From Gillisella taibaishanensis (GTDB lineage: Bacteria; Pseudomonadota; Alphaproteobacteria; Rhizobiales; Rhizobiaceae), in contig NZ_MKIN01000014.1 in the NCBI RefSeq assembly GCF_001938985.1, positions 1-64,000 of the forward strand: 64,000 bases of DNA, in the 5' to 3' direction. Shown in pieces: positions 44,319-52,746 of the stretch (position 1 is its first letter; each line of letters opens with the position of its first letter). The translations under genes and the position numbers were made by a program. The notes under the pieces are model-generated. The model was not told the origin of the DNA and searched no databases. It worked only from the letters and a program-made list of their open reading frames with translations.

Positions 44319-46519
44319 CCTTCTTCCTCTCGTAGGATATGTTCACGCCATTCCAGCGCCCTACGGCGTGCAGGATCGTGGCTCTGTGCCATGCTTCCGA
44401 AACCCGAGGGGTTTTTCCACCGCCCACTCGCCAGCTTTTGCCTGGCCGCCTGATCTAGGTCTACGTCTTCACCGGTAAGGGCGGCGTGGATGACATGGCC
44501 AACGGCGCGATAGATGACCGGCGGTGTCGTTTCGCAAATTTGCGCCCGTTGCTCATCGTGTGAGCCAAAAAATAACCAGTCGTCTGGAACCCCCTGCAGC
44601 CTTTTCAAAATCGGCAGCGATAGCGGCACGGAGTCGGTATGCAGGTCTTCAAACCGGGGCTGGACGATGTGGCTTACGGTTTCGTTGAAGCCGAACTTGT
44701 GCCATTTATCGAACCTGTCAGAATTATCGCGAATGAGGCTCAGCGTGTCCGGTACAGATTTATCGCCGTGTTCGGACAGCCATGCCCGCGCCCATTTTCG
44801 GTATTTGATCTGGTCTGGTGTCCTCGCTTCTTCGGGGATCGCCTCGATTTTGGGCAAGAAACCGAATGCCACGTCAGCAATGGTATCTCCAACAGTTTGA
44901 CGTATCGGGTTCGCCAGGATCGGTTGCCGAAGCTGCGATCCATATTCCTTTGCCACACCTAGTAAGATCGATCTCGGACGTTTCTGCGGGACGCCGAACG
45001 ATAAAGCGTCAAGCTCGAAATCCGTGATCGCGTATCCCAGATCGTCGGCCTGGCGTGCCAGCCTGTTGCGAAAGGGAAGATGCTTTGGGCCGCGAAACTC
45101 CGCAGACGTTTCAAAGAAGAAGGCTTTAGGCCGGATATCGCGGAGCAACTGAAACGCGTGACCGAATTGCTGTCGCTTGTCGTCTTCGCCTTTGCCTCTT
45201 TCCTTGAACGGTTCGTCCCGCAGCGTCGCCGCAAGAAGATGCACATCGTGCTTGCCTAAGCGATCAATTTGCCCGCTCAAATCGGAGGCGAAACCGTCGC
45301 CGTCGATCAGCACGCACCGCTGGTTCCAGGCGTTCATTATCCGTCTTCCTAGTTTCTTATGGTCCCGAGGCTCAAACCTCAGCTCTGGCATGCTTGTACA
45401 CTTACAGAGAACAACTTTTGCACGTCTCGGTCTGCCTCGGCGGATTGAAATGTAGGTTGCATGAATACGGAAACCGGCAGCATCCAGGCCGAGGGCTTCA
45501 ACACCGCTCGCGGCGCGCACAATAAAGGCATTGAGTTTCTCGACTGGTCTTGGCGAAAGGCGTTGCGACAGCATGCTGCCGTTATGAACTCCGGCGAGGT
45601 AGGCAATGGACGACAACGCGTCCCATTGACCGTAATTGGATGCTTCGGAAGGAAACCCGCCTAGAAACCCGCCTGTTTGAAGCGCCACAAGTGCTTGTCT
45701 CGCTTCCGCAAAATATCTGAGTGTCGGATTGCCAATTCCGGCAAGGCCCCAGTTTGATTTTGGAATATCGCGTCCCGGGAATATTTCATCGAATTCCTTG
45801 AGAAGGATTTTCGCCAGCGCGATAATATCCTCTTCCTTCTCGCCAAAGAACGTTTCCTCAATCGCACGAACTTTTACGCCCTCCTGACGTAACGCTTCGA
45901 TTTCTTCATCGCTTACGTCTGCGAAGAAATTGTAGTCTTCGACCGTCTCATAGTAATGACGCACATATCTCAGCCGCTCCGCATATCCCTCCAAAGCGAT
46001 ATGCAATTGCCTGACCGAGGCGGTGAACGACTGCTGTCGCTCACGCGCCATGCGAACACATTCGGCCTGGACACATTCGTCCCGAAGTTTATGAATTATC
46101 GCGATATCCGGGATTTTCGAGCGCTCAGGAATATCGCGGAGTAGAGCGATTTCGTTGGCACCGAGAGGTCCACCGGCATTGCTGAGATTCATTGCCTGCG
46201 CGATGGTCTCGTCATCGGCACGCACGAGTGCGCGAACGCCGTCATACCCTGTCCCCTGGGACTTTATGCGATCTTCGTAATGCCCGAGCTTCGACGTAAC
46301 TGCCATGTAGGTGGCGATCTCATCTTCATTCAGGCCGCAGTCGCGCAGAAGGGAGATGATGTTTGCGGTTTCGTACGACCCTCGAAGGCAATCAATCTTC
46401 TTGGCGAGCGCAAGAATGCCTTTGCTCTGGTTCAGGCGCATCCGGCTGATTGCGATGCCTGCTGCGTGGAGCTTTTCATCGGATGGCGATCTCTTGCTGG
46501 TGCGTTTTTTGGGAGGCAT
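44312..46519 (-). CDS. Degenerate C5-cytosine methyltransferase-like protein
   Basis: 735 residues. The C-terminal 400 residues follow the C5-cytosine DNA methyltransferase plan: a motif I-like segment (AASGVEALGLDAAGF, about 336), motif IV position (about 433), motif VI position (about 467), motif VIII-like FGVPQKRPRSILLGV (about 510), target-domain end LKRLQGVPDDWLFFG and motif X-like TPPVIYRAVGHVI. The catalytic motifs are lost: the FxGxG SAM loop is altered, the PCQ cysteine loop reads LRDEPFKERG, and ENV reads ETS. It should therefore be inactive as a methyltransferase. The 330-residue N-terminal domain is helical and unrecognised. A 16-bp inverted repeat ends three bases before the ATG. 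Confidence 0.8.
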   Translation of the reverse strand: MPPKKRTSKRSPSDEKLHAAGIAISRMRLNQSKGILALAKKIDCLRGSYETANIISLLRDCGLNEDEIATYMAVTSKLGHYEDRIKSQGTGYDGVRALVRADDETIAQAMNLSNAGGPLGANEIALLRDIPERSKIPDIAIIHKLRDECVQAECVRMARERQQSFTASVRQLHIALEGYAERLRYVRHYYETVEDYNFFADVSDEEIEALRQEGVKVRAIEETFFGEKEEDIIALAKILLKEFDEIFPGRDIPKSNWGLAGIGNPTLRYFAEARQALVALQTGGFLGGFPSEASNYGQWDALSSIAYLAGVHNGSMLSQRLSPRPVEKLNAFIVRAASGVEALGLDAAGFRIHATYISIRRGRPRRAKVVLCKCTSMPELRFEPRDHKKLGRRIMNAWNQRCVLIDGDGFASDLSGQIDRLGKHDVHLLAATLRDEPFKERGKGEDDKRQQFGHAFQLLRDIRPKAFFFETSAEFRGPKHLPFRNRLARQADDLGYAITDFELDALSFGVPQKRPRSILLGVAKEYGSQLRQPILANPIRQTVGDTIADVAFGFLPKIEAIPEEARTPDQIKYRKWARAWLSEHGDKSVPDTLSLIRDNSDRFDKWHKFGFNETVSHIVQPRFEDLHTDSVPLSLPILKRLQGVPDDWLFFGSHDEQRAQICETTPPVIYRAVGHVIHAALTGEDVDLDQAARQKLASGRWKNPSGFGSMAQSHDPARRRALEWREHILREEEGP

Positions 46520-46878
46520 TTGCGACGAGAATTCCTTGCGGCTGATTTATATTTCAATTGCCACACAAGGAATTCTCGTCGTCCAAACAGAACAATTAAA
46601 CCTTGAACTAACGTGATGGAAATCCATGTTCGGACCTCGCTTAAAAAACTTTTAGCGGCATCGATCCAAAAATGCGCTGTAATTTCAGCGCACCGCTGAA
46701 TCATGATGTCGCGTTAGGCGGGGAAGTAATTGTGAAGCTACTTAGAGGCCGGGACACGAGTTATTGTATAGAAGGCTACAGATTTCATTGATTTTGCAAC
46801 AGATGAGGCCATCTTGGCTCAAATAAGATGGTCAGGGGTCGATCAAAAAATCAAGGATTGGGTCATCGGACCGTTATT
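46520..46878. other. Intergenic region upstream of the methyltransferase-like gene
   Basis: 359 bases without a credible gene. It contains the long inverted repeat at 46523-46581 and AT-rich sequence toward 46878. The promoter of the methyltransferase-like gene must be here, but no clear -35/-10 pair was found. Confidence 0.65.
46523..46581. promoter_or_regulatory. 16-bp perfect inverted repeat at the start of the methyltransferase-like gene
   Basis: Arms CGACGAGAATTCCTTG (46523-46538) and CAAGGAATTCTCGTCG (46566-46581) with a 27-base AT-rich spacer. The arm nearer the gene contains its only purine-rich ribosome-site candidate, AAGGAA. It could act as an operator or, in the mRNA, as a hairpin that hides the ribosome site. 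Confidence 0.7.
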
Positions 46879-47718
46879 TTAGCTTAGAATTTCGATATCG
46901 TGTGCTTTCAATATTTCGGTGAAGGTGGCGAGGCGCGTTTTTCCGGCTTCCGGAATTTCGGCGTTGAAGAAAGCACTTTCGGAAAACGTACGGTCGAAGG
47001 CTGTCGGCAATTCTTCCATGATTTCTAGCATGAAGATGAAATCTTCGTGTAATCCCTGGCAAATTCCGTCAGCCAAGTCACACAACTCCTTCTCACGTAT
47101 TTTCGTTAGTGCCTCTGCGCCTGTCGCAGCGACTTCTGGAAAAGCCATTCGCCTGTCACTGTAAGTGTGGACAGCGTCTGTGAGACTACTGATCTTTTCA
47201 TTCAGAAGTAGGAGTTTGTTCGCTAGATCGCTTTCGTTGCTCCAAAAAAGAAACGCCAGTTCTTCGGTGGTAAATTCGAGGGGATCGCGACTTATTCCCG
47301 ACATCGATACCATTTTCACTGCAATTGCCCCCTCGGTTACTCCGGCGGCGTTTGCGTCATCCACTGCGCTAATAATCAGGCCCATCAGGGAATACATTTG
47401 GTTGGTTAGGGCCATTGCCTTGACGCCAATATGCAGTGCGATTGTTTTGTTCTTTCTACGTTGATCTGCCACCTCCAACCTACGGACGCGACGGCGCTCC
47501 GCCGCGCTCTGTCGCATGTTTCTTCTGAACTCTGCTCGGGAAATCAAAAACTGGATAACACCAGCAACAGACGCACCCACGACGGCACCTAGCAATGTGG
47601 ATACAAATAGCTGCCCTCCATCACTGGTTATCCAAGTGAAGATGGAAGGTGGTGGCACACATGCTTCAAATGCATGGGGTGCCAGCGAGCAGAAGGCCTT
47701 CAGAAAGTCGTCGATCAT
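46879..47718 (-). CDS. Single-pass membrane protein, function unknown
   Basis: 279 residues. One transmembrane helix at about residues 36-58 (LFVSTLLGAVVGASVAGVIQFLI in parts), then a strongly basic coiled stretch (RRRVRRLEVADQRRK), then a mostly helical soluble domain of about 180 residues (TTEELAFLFWSNESDLANKLLLLNEKI in parts). No family recognised. It lies 100 bases downstream of the DUF3800 gene on the same strand, so the two may be one unit. Membrane proteins with helical tails are common effectors in defence islands; that is only a hint. Confidence 0.75.
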   Translation of the reverse strand: MIDDFLKAFCSLAPHAFEACVPPPSIFTWITSDGGQLFVSTLLGAVVGASVAGVIQFLISRAEFRRNMRQSAAERRRVRRLEVADQRRKNKTIALHIGVKAMALTNQMYSLMGLIISAVDDANAAGVTEGAIAVKMVSMSGISRDPLEFTTEELAFLFWSNESDLANKLLLLNEKISSLTDAVHTYSDRRMAFPEVAATGAEALTKIREKELCDLADGICQGLHEDFIFMLEIMEELPTAFDRTFSESAFFNAEIPEAGKTRLATFTEILKAHDIEILS

Positions 47719-47818
47719 GTTGCTTCCTGCATCCTGAATAAAGTCACGGAATCACACTCTGGTCCGGCCATGTCGACATGTGGTCCAGGGCAACACCTAA
47801 TTCCTTCCAAATTTCACG

Positions 47819-48886
47819 TCAAAGACGTTTGGGTTTAACCGCGTTGATCACGCGATCAATGACATCGGGCCCATCCGATTTCATTGGCGGGCCGTCAACG
47901 AAGTCGGTGCCGGGCTCCACCGGGAAAATCGACAGCTCTTGCATCCCAGAATCTATTGCCCGATGCGCGAAGTCGCGCTCTGGCGGCTTCATAGACGGGT
48001 TAGAGACAAAACTGATGAAGCCAGCTATCAGGTCACAGAGCTGGAGGGAGGCGTTCTCGTGGCTCCGAGAGGCAGTGGTGGATTGAACGTTGATGGGTAA
48101 GTTTAGCGTTTTGTCGCCAACCTGAATTATTGCCTCTTCTGCCTGAGGGTTCGTCATGACCTTCCACAATTGGGACCGCTTAAAAAAATGAGTGCTCTCA
48201 TCATGAACAACCTCGAATGGTCCCTTATAGCCCTTTTGCCAGAAGCCCATGCATTGCAGGACAGCGGTGAGATGAAGATCATTGGTGTCATTAAAATCAC
48301 TTAGATCATGGAATTGCTCAAAACTGTCTGCGCCACGAGACATCATACTCAAAAACATTTCGGACCCGTAGGGAGCAGCAACCAGGTTTGCTCGTAACGT
48401 CGCCTGGAGCGCGCCGAGAGTTTCTCCTGATGGTGTACGGGCGAACGTATTGTAGGACTCCAAAAGCTCCGTGGAAGCGCGCTCATCCATGGTTCTGGCG
48501 ATTGCATAATTTGCCATGTTGGCAAACCGAGCTGCGTAGTTATCAGCGTAGAAATCATACCTCATTGCTCTAAGCATGGGTTCGACTAGATTATCGACCA
48601 TTTTGCAGATGATAGAGAAGCGCTTGTCGATTTTCGCTCCACAAAAACGGTTACCACGCTGTCCGACCACTTTAGCGAAGGATATAAAAGACCGGCGACC
48701 GCTCTCGCGCCTGAACAATGACCTAGACTTGAGTTCCGGCCCCTTTGCTCGGGGAAAGCACTCCTCAATGATTTCAGCTGATTCAGCCTCCGAGATGTTG
48801 GTGCTTCCCAAAGTAAAATAGGGTTGATTCCGATCTAGGAGATGCGCGCCGGTTTGACCGCTCTCGTCGAAATATATCCTGCGCAT
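47819..48886 (-). CDS. DUF3800 domain protein
   Basis: 355 residues from the ATG at 48886, which gives the family start RRIYFDESGQTG; the longer frame to 48967 adds an unrelated leader. DUF3800 hallmarks are the N-terminal YFDESG acidic motif, an internal VVHDEST segment and the C-terminal LQLCDLIAGF. The fold is RNase H-like and the conserved acidic residues suggest a nuclease; this is known for the family by prediction rather than proven here. DUF3800 proteins are frequent in mobile elements and defence islands. Confidence 0.88.
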   Translation of the reverse strand: MRRIYFDESGQTGAHLLDRNQPYFTLGSTNISEAESAEIIEECFPRAKGPELKSRSLFRRESGRRSFISFAKVVGQRGNRFCGAKIDKRFSIICKMVDNLVEPMLRAMRYDFYADNYAARFANMANYAIARTMDERASTELLESYNTFARTPSGETLGALQATLRANLVAAPYGSEMFLSMMSRGADSFEQFHDLSDFNDTNDLHLTAVLQCMGFWQKGYKGPFEVVHDESTHFFKRSQLWKVMTNPQAEEAIIQVGDKTLNLPINVQSTTASRSHENASLQLCDLIAGFISFVSNPSMKPPERDFAHRAIDSGMQELSIFPVEPGTDFVDGPPMKSDGPDVIDRVINAVKPKRL

Positions 48887-49440
48887 CAAACTATTCCTTT
48901 GGGCACGTTGCATACATGTGGCCGTTTGACAGAGATTAGCAACCGGCGGTTTTTTCACCAGACCCAATCGTAGCTCAAGGTAGTTTCCCCCTGTGACTTT
49001 CGCAACTCAATTAACCTTTGCCAATGCAATGTAGGGATGCAGCGCAATGCTTAAATCTAGGGCTCATGAAGACGCCGCATACGTGAATATCGGCGACCTG
49101 AATGACAAGCATACTGACAAACACGAGCGCTATCGCCGCCCTGCAGGCTTTGCGGTCTATCTCCAGTAATCTTTGTAACACGCAAGATAGAGCGTCCTCT
49201 GGACTTCGTGTTGCTACTGCCTCAGACAACGCCGCGTGACCGAGTTAAGCAAAACCTGCTTGGTCTGTTTTTCGCCATTGCTGTCATCTTTATGGCTAAT
49301 ATCGACTCCACGTCGGCCATCAACCGTTATTTCGAGCTTACTAAAGCTGTTATTTTTCGTTGCAGTGCTACCTGAACGTGATGACGAGCAATGTATAAAA
49401 CTGTAGCATCTGGTCCTGATAAGCGAAAAGGTGAGAAACA
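48887..49440. other. 554-base region between divergent DUF3800 and protease genes
   Basis: No credible gene on either strand; short minus-strand frames (for example near 49011-49229) lack ribosome sites and resemble nothing. It should hold the promoters for the DUF3800 gene (minus) and the protease gene (plus). Confidence 0.55.
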
Positions 49441-50448
49441 ATGGTTGCTAGGGTTCTGGATGAGATAGGCACCAATCCGCCGAAAGAAATTCGGGCTCTG
49501 ATAAAGCTTTTAGGGTTGGCCGCACAGCCTGATCCGTATCGCGATTTTATCAATGAAAATTCAAGCAGGCTGCCGAATTTTGAGGCTCGCAAATCGTTGC
49601 TAGAGGGAGGCTACTTTCAACCACAGGATTTCTTGCATCTCTTGCATGCATGCGGAGACGGCGAAGGGACAAGTACCTCAGCTCTGATGCCTCTGTTACG
49701 ACGTCTGATTGAATGGGGGCTTGTGGTTGATCAATCCATGTTCGGCAGCCACGCTTTCGTAAACTATTCTTGGAGCCAGCCCAGAATCGCGTTGTTTGTG
49801 ACTTTACGGGTCGTGGATAATGTTCTCCTTGGGCCCAGCTATGTTGCTCGCAAATATCGCGGCAGCGTACCAGCTGTGTACGTTCGGCGAGGTGAGGACG
49901 AATATACGGGGACAGGGTTTCTGGCGACTAATAGAGGCGATGGGCTAAAATGCGTAATTGTTACTGCAAAGCATAACGTCGATCCCGAGGAGGGGATAAC
50001 GTTCGTTGGACTAAACAAGCCCGAAGGCAGCACTTTCAATCCTATTAGTGGTAACTGGATTTTGCATCCTAAACTTGACCTCGCACTTCTCGAAGTTGAA
50101 TACAATAACACCATCGCTCCGATTTTCCCAATCGGGAACCCATCGGTGCTCACACGAACCATCACCCTCGGCTACCCGGCAATAGCTACGACTGACTCGT
50201 CCTATCTCTTGGCCCACGGTGGCGAACTAAACGCCATCGTCAACACCTACCACGGCGAAGATCGGCTAATCATCTCAAATGTGGTCGCACCAGGAAATAG
50301 TGGTGGGCCTGTTTTGGACGAGGCAGGACTATGTCTAGGCGTTGTAGTCAACTCATTTGAGACCCAACACGAGGGTGGAGTTGAAAAGGCGAATTCTGCC
50401 ATTCCAGCTAAACATGTACTGGATTTTATCGGGCCCTACTGCAGTTAG
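49441..50448 (+). CDS. Trypsin-like serine protease with N-terminal helical domain
   Basis: 335 residues without signal peptide, so cytoplasmic. The C-terminal 195 residues form a trypsin-like fold with a complete triad: His178 in VTAKHNV, Asp213 in HPKLDLALLE, Ser287 in APGNSGGPVLD. The N-terminal 140 residues are helical and unrecognised (LPNFEARKSLLEGGYFQP; MPLLRRLIEWGLVVDQ) and resemble the small helical adaptor domains that recruit proteases in defence systems; this last point is inference. It leads a plus-strand series that continues with a nuclease. Confidence 0.87.
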   Translation: MVARVLDEIGTNPPKEIRALIKLLGLAAQPDPYRDFINENSSRLPNFEARKSLLEGGYFQPQDFLHLLHACGDGEGTSTSALMPLLRRLIEWGLVVDQSMFGSHAFVNYSWSQPRIALFVTLRVVDNVLLGPSYVARKYRGSVPAVYVRRGEDEYTGTGFLATNRGDGLKCVIVTAKHNVDPEEGITFVGLNKPEGSTFNPISGNWILHPKLDLALLEVEYNNTIAPIFPIGNPSVLTRTITLGYPAIATTDSSYLLAHGGELNAIVNTYHGEDRLIISNVVAPGNSGGPVLDEAGLCLGVVVNSFETQHEGGVEKANSAIPAKHVLDFIGPYCS

Positions 50449-50671
50449 GTATGTTGACTCAAACTTAAATGTAAATGGTGATCTAGAGCGGGAATCTGAC
50501 CGCGCTCACCGCTTCTCGTCTGCCGGTAAATGTGATTGGTCAAGTGATCAGGCAGCCCTGAGCGTGGCTGAGTGGCAGGAGAATTTTGATCCTCCAGTTT
50601 TTGCGACGTAGCTTTAAATCAAATGTCGTTCGGATAGAGTGCGCCAGCGATTTGATTTAGGCTTTCTTCAC

Positions 50672-51904
50672 ATGGATACAGTTGCTTTAGCTTTGGAACA
50701 AAAACTCGGCGACTTGTTCGACGACGCGGATTTCAACACTGTTCACCGGCAAATGTCACCCTTCAACCTTTTCGAAGCAGTTGGAGCTGTCAGAGCTGAG
50801 CTTCGTCATTCAAATTTTCTCGCATATCTGCTGTCTCCGAGCCGTCCACACGGCCTTGGACCATTGCCATTGATCGCCGTACTACGTTCTATTCTGAGCC
50901 GCATTCCATCGAATGAGCGGCCGATCATGGCCTTGGAGCTTGTTGCAGGTGACCTTGATGATGCAATTGTCTATCGGGAGCGAGACGATATCGACATCAT
51001 CGTTGAACTGCCATCTCTCAATTTTGTGGTCGCGATAGAAAACAAAGTTGGCAGCAAAGCAGGAGATGGACAACTGGAGCGGTACGACGTCCGTCTCAAA
51101 AAACTCTACCCGGACCATCGACGACTAATGGTATTTCTAACACCAGATGGTACCAACCCAGACCATGCCGGATACGTGGCGTATGACTACGGAGGCATCG
51201 TAGAAACGCTGGAGAGCATAATTACCAATCCGCTGGAGCCACTTCCATCGGAGACAGTGCTCATCATAAATCACTACATTGACCTCGTGAGGAAACACAT
51301 CGTGACCGATGAAAGACTGCGATCACTTGCCGTCAGACTCTACGAACGGCACAGAGAGGCTTTCGACTTCATATACAATTGCCGACCCGAGCCAAGAAAT
51401 TTGCTTGCTGTGGTGCGTGAGCGAATTGAGTCCATCGAAGGGCTAACCATTGAAAGCACAGGCAGCAATATTATCCGTTTCACTCCGGATGTTTGGGATA
51501 CGGAACTCCAACTGATGAAAGCTGATCTAACTAAATGGACCAAGACCGGTAGGGGATTACTTTTCGAGGTGAAGACATATCCAAATACTCCAGGCCGAGT
51601 AAATCTCTCGCTTATTCTTGGGCCATGCGACAGCGCCATGCGATCCTATGTTTATCAGGCTGCGATGGCGAACCCGAAGCTTTTCCAAGGCGTCGTGAAG
51701 CCCATGGGAGTGCAGTTTGCAACGATATTCAGCCGCGATCTATTAACAGCCACCCAAGCGACGGGAATGTCTTTCGAAGGTCAGGAAACGAACGTTTCTT
51801 TAGCTTGGTCGAGCTTTCAAAGTGAACAACTTCAACACCTAATGTATGCGATCCTTGAGATGGACCAGCAACTCGTGGAACAGCAAAAACCGGAAATCGC
51901 ATGA
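50672..51904 (+). CDS. PD-(D/E)XK nuclease family protein
   Basis: 410 residues from the ATG at 50672 (a GTG at 50639 is also in frame). The N-terminal half is a PD-(D/E)XK nuclease of the PDDEXK_4 type: Glu43 in RAELRHSNFLAYLLSP, Asp108 in RDDIDIIVE, and Glu123/Lys125 in VVAIENKVGS, followed by GQLERY, the conserved Gln-Tyr helix. The C-terminal half is unrecognised. All catalytic residues are present. It lies 223 bases after the protease gene on the same strand. Confidence 0.88.
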   Translation: MDTVALALEQKLGDLFDDADFNTVHRQMSPFNLFEAVGAVRAELRHSNFLAYLLSPSRPHGLGPLPLIAVLRSILSRIPSNERPIMALELVAGDLDDAIVYRERDDIDIIVELPSLNFVVAIENKVGSKAGDGQLERYDVRLKKLYPDHRRLMVFLTPDGTNPDHAGYVAYDYGGIVETLESIITNPLEPLPSETVLIINHYIDLVRKHIVTDERLRSLAVRLYERHREAFDFIYNCRPEPRNLLAVVRERIESIEGLTIESTGSNIIRFTPDVWDTELQLMKADLTKWTKTGRGLLFEVKTYPNTPGRVNLSLILGPCDSAMRSYVYQAAMANPKLFQGVVKPMGVQFATIFSRDLLTATQATGMSFEGQETNVSLAWSSFQSEQLQHLMYAILEMDQQLVEQQKPEIA

Positions 51905-52085
51905 GACAGCGGTTATCTGCTGCATTGATCAATGCAAATGGACGCAGAAAGATATTGACTCTCCTCCATGTGTTCTTTATTTGTTCCAATCATGAAAAAG
52001 ATCGCTCTGCACCTCATACGAATATCTCGCTGATCCGCTGCCTCCTTTGAGGTTGTGATTAACTGCGTGTATTCGAGTTGTGTAG

Positions 52086-52682
52086 ATGAGTATTCAGTCG
52101 TTGCCCTTTGGCAAGACGTCACATACGTCGCAAACCGGTCCCTTTCAGCCCAGATTTAGCCGATGCGTAGGCCGCTTCATCGCCAGGGACCAACTGGCGC
52201 GTGATATCGCGTGTTTGTTGGAATTCGACGACGCAGTTTCAAGTTGGAACTGCAGGTCCCTGCTACTCCGCAATGGTTTCGATACCTATTCGCCCGACTT
52301 CGTCGCCGAACGCGAGCGCGACGTTTTGGTTATCGATGCGGTTGGGCAGTACCGCCCTCCCTCCTGGATTTCCGAAGCTGTCAGTCATGAAGGTTTCACT
52401 TATCGACCACTGTCACGTGGCGACATCGATCCGGTCCGTCTAAAAAACTGCAAAGACTTACTTCAATGCTCCGGCGGTGACGTAAGCTTGGGAGATCGGG
52501 TAAGATTGCTGTCGGTTCTGGAAGACCAATCCTCCCTAACCTTGGCTGAGAGCCTCACCCTATTCCAGGACACAAAGCCGATACGTGGCCTGGCAAACAT
52601 GGCCGTTGGGCGCTTCATTGAGATTGATCTCGATACCGAACTCATCGGACCCGAGACCATTGTTCGCCGCTATCGCGGCTGA
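52086..52682 (+). CDS. TnsA-like protein with lost active site
   Basis: 198 residues. It fits the TnsA N-terminal endonuclease pattern: the helix LARDIACLLEFDDAVSSW corresponds to the common S-x-LERDFLxLLEFDPxV, then YSPDFVAE, then DVLVIDAV where (D/E)VK is expected. The Glu of LERD is Ala38, the Asp71 of PDF remains, and the Lys is Val86. It is therefore probably inactive as a nuclease and may bind DNA. It lies far from the tnsABC operon and 64 bases upstream of the FtsH-like protease, so it may be a partner of that protein. Confidence 0.65.
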   Translation: MSIQSLPFGKTSHTSQTGPFQPRFSRCVGRFIARDQLARDIACLLEFDDAVSSWNCRSLLLRNGFDTYSPDFVAERERDVLVIDAVGQYRPPSWISEAVSHEGFTYRPLSRGDIDPVRLKNCKDLLQCSGGDVSLGDRVRLLSVLEDQSSLTLAESLTLFQDTKPIRGLANMAVGRFIEIDLDTELIGPETIVRRYRG

Positions 52683-52746
52683 GTCTATCCACCACACCAA
52701 GTTCACTGTTCGAAAGTTCGCGCCTCAGGCTGCGAGGAGGATAACT

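Noticed and set aside
49011..49229. 72-codon minus-strand frame with one hydrophobic stretch
   Set aside because: No ribosome site, isolated in a divergent promoter region, and the hydrophobic part is weak.
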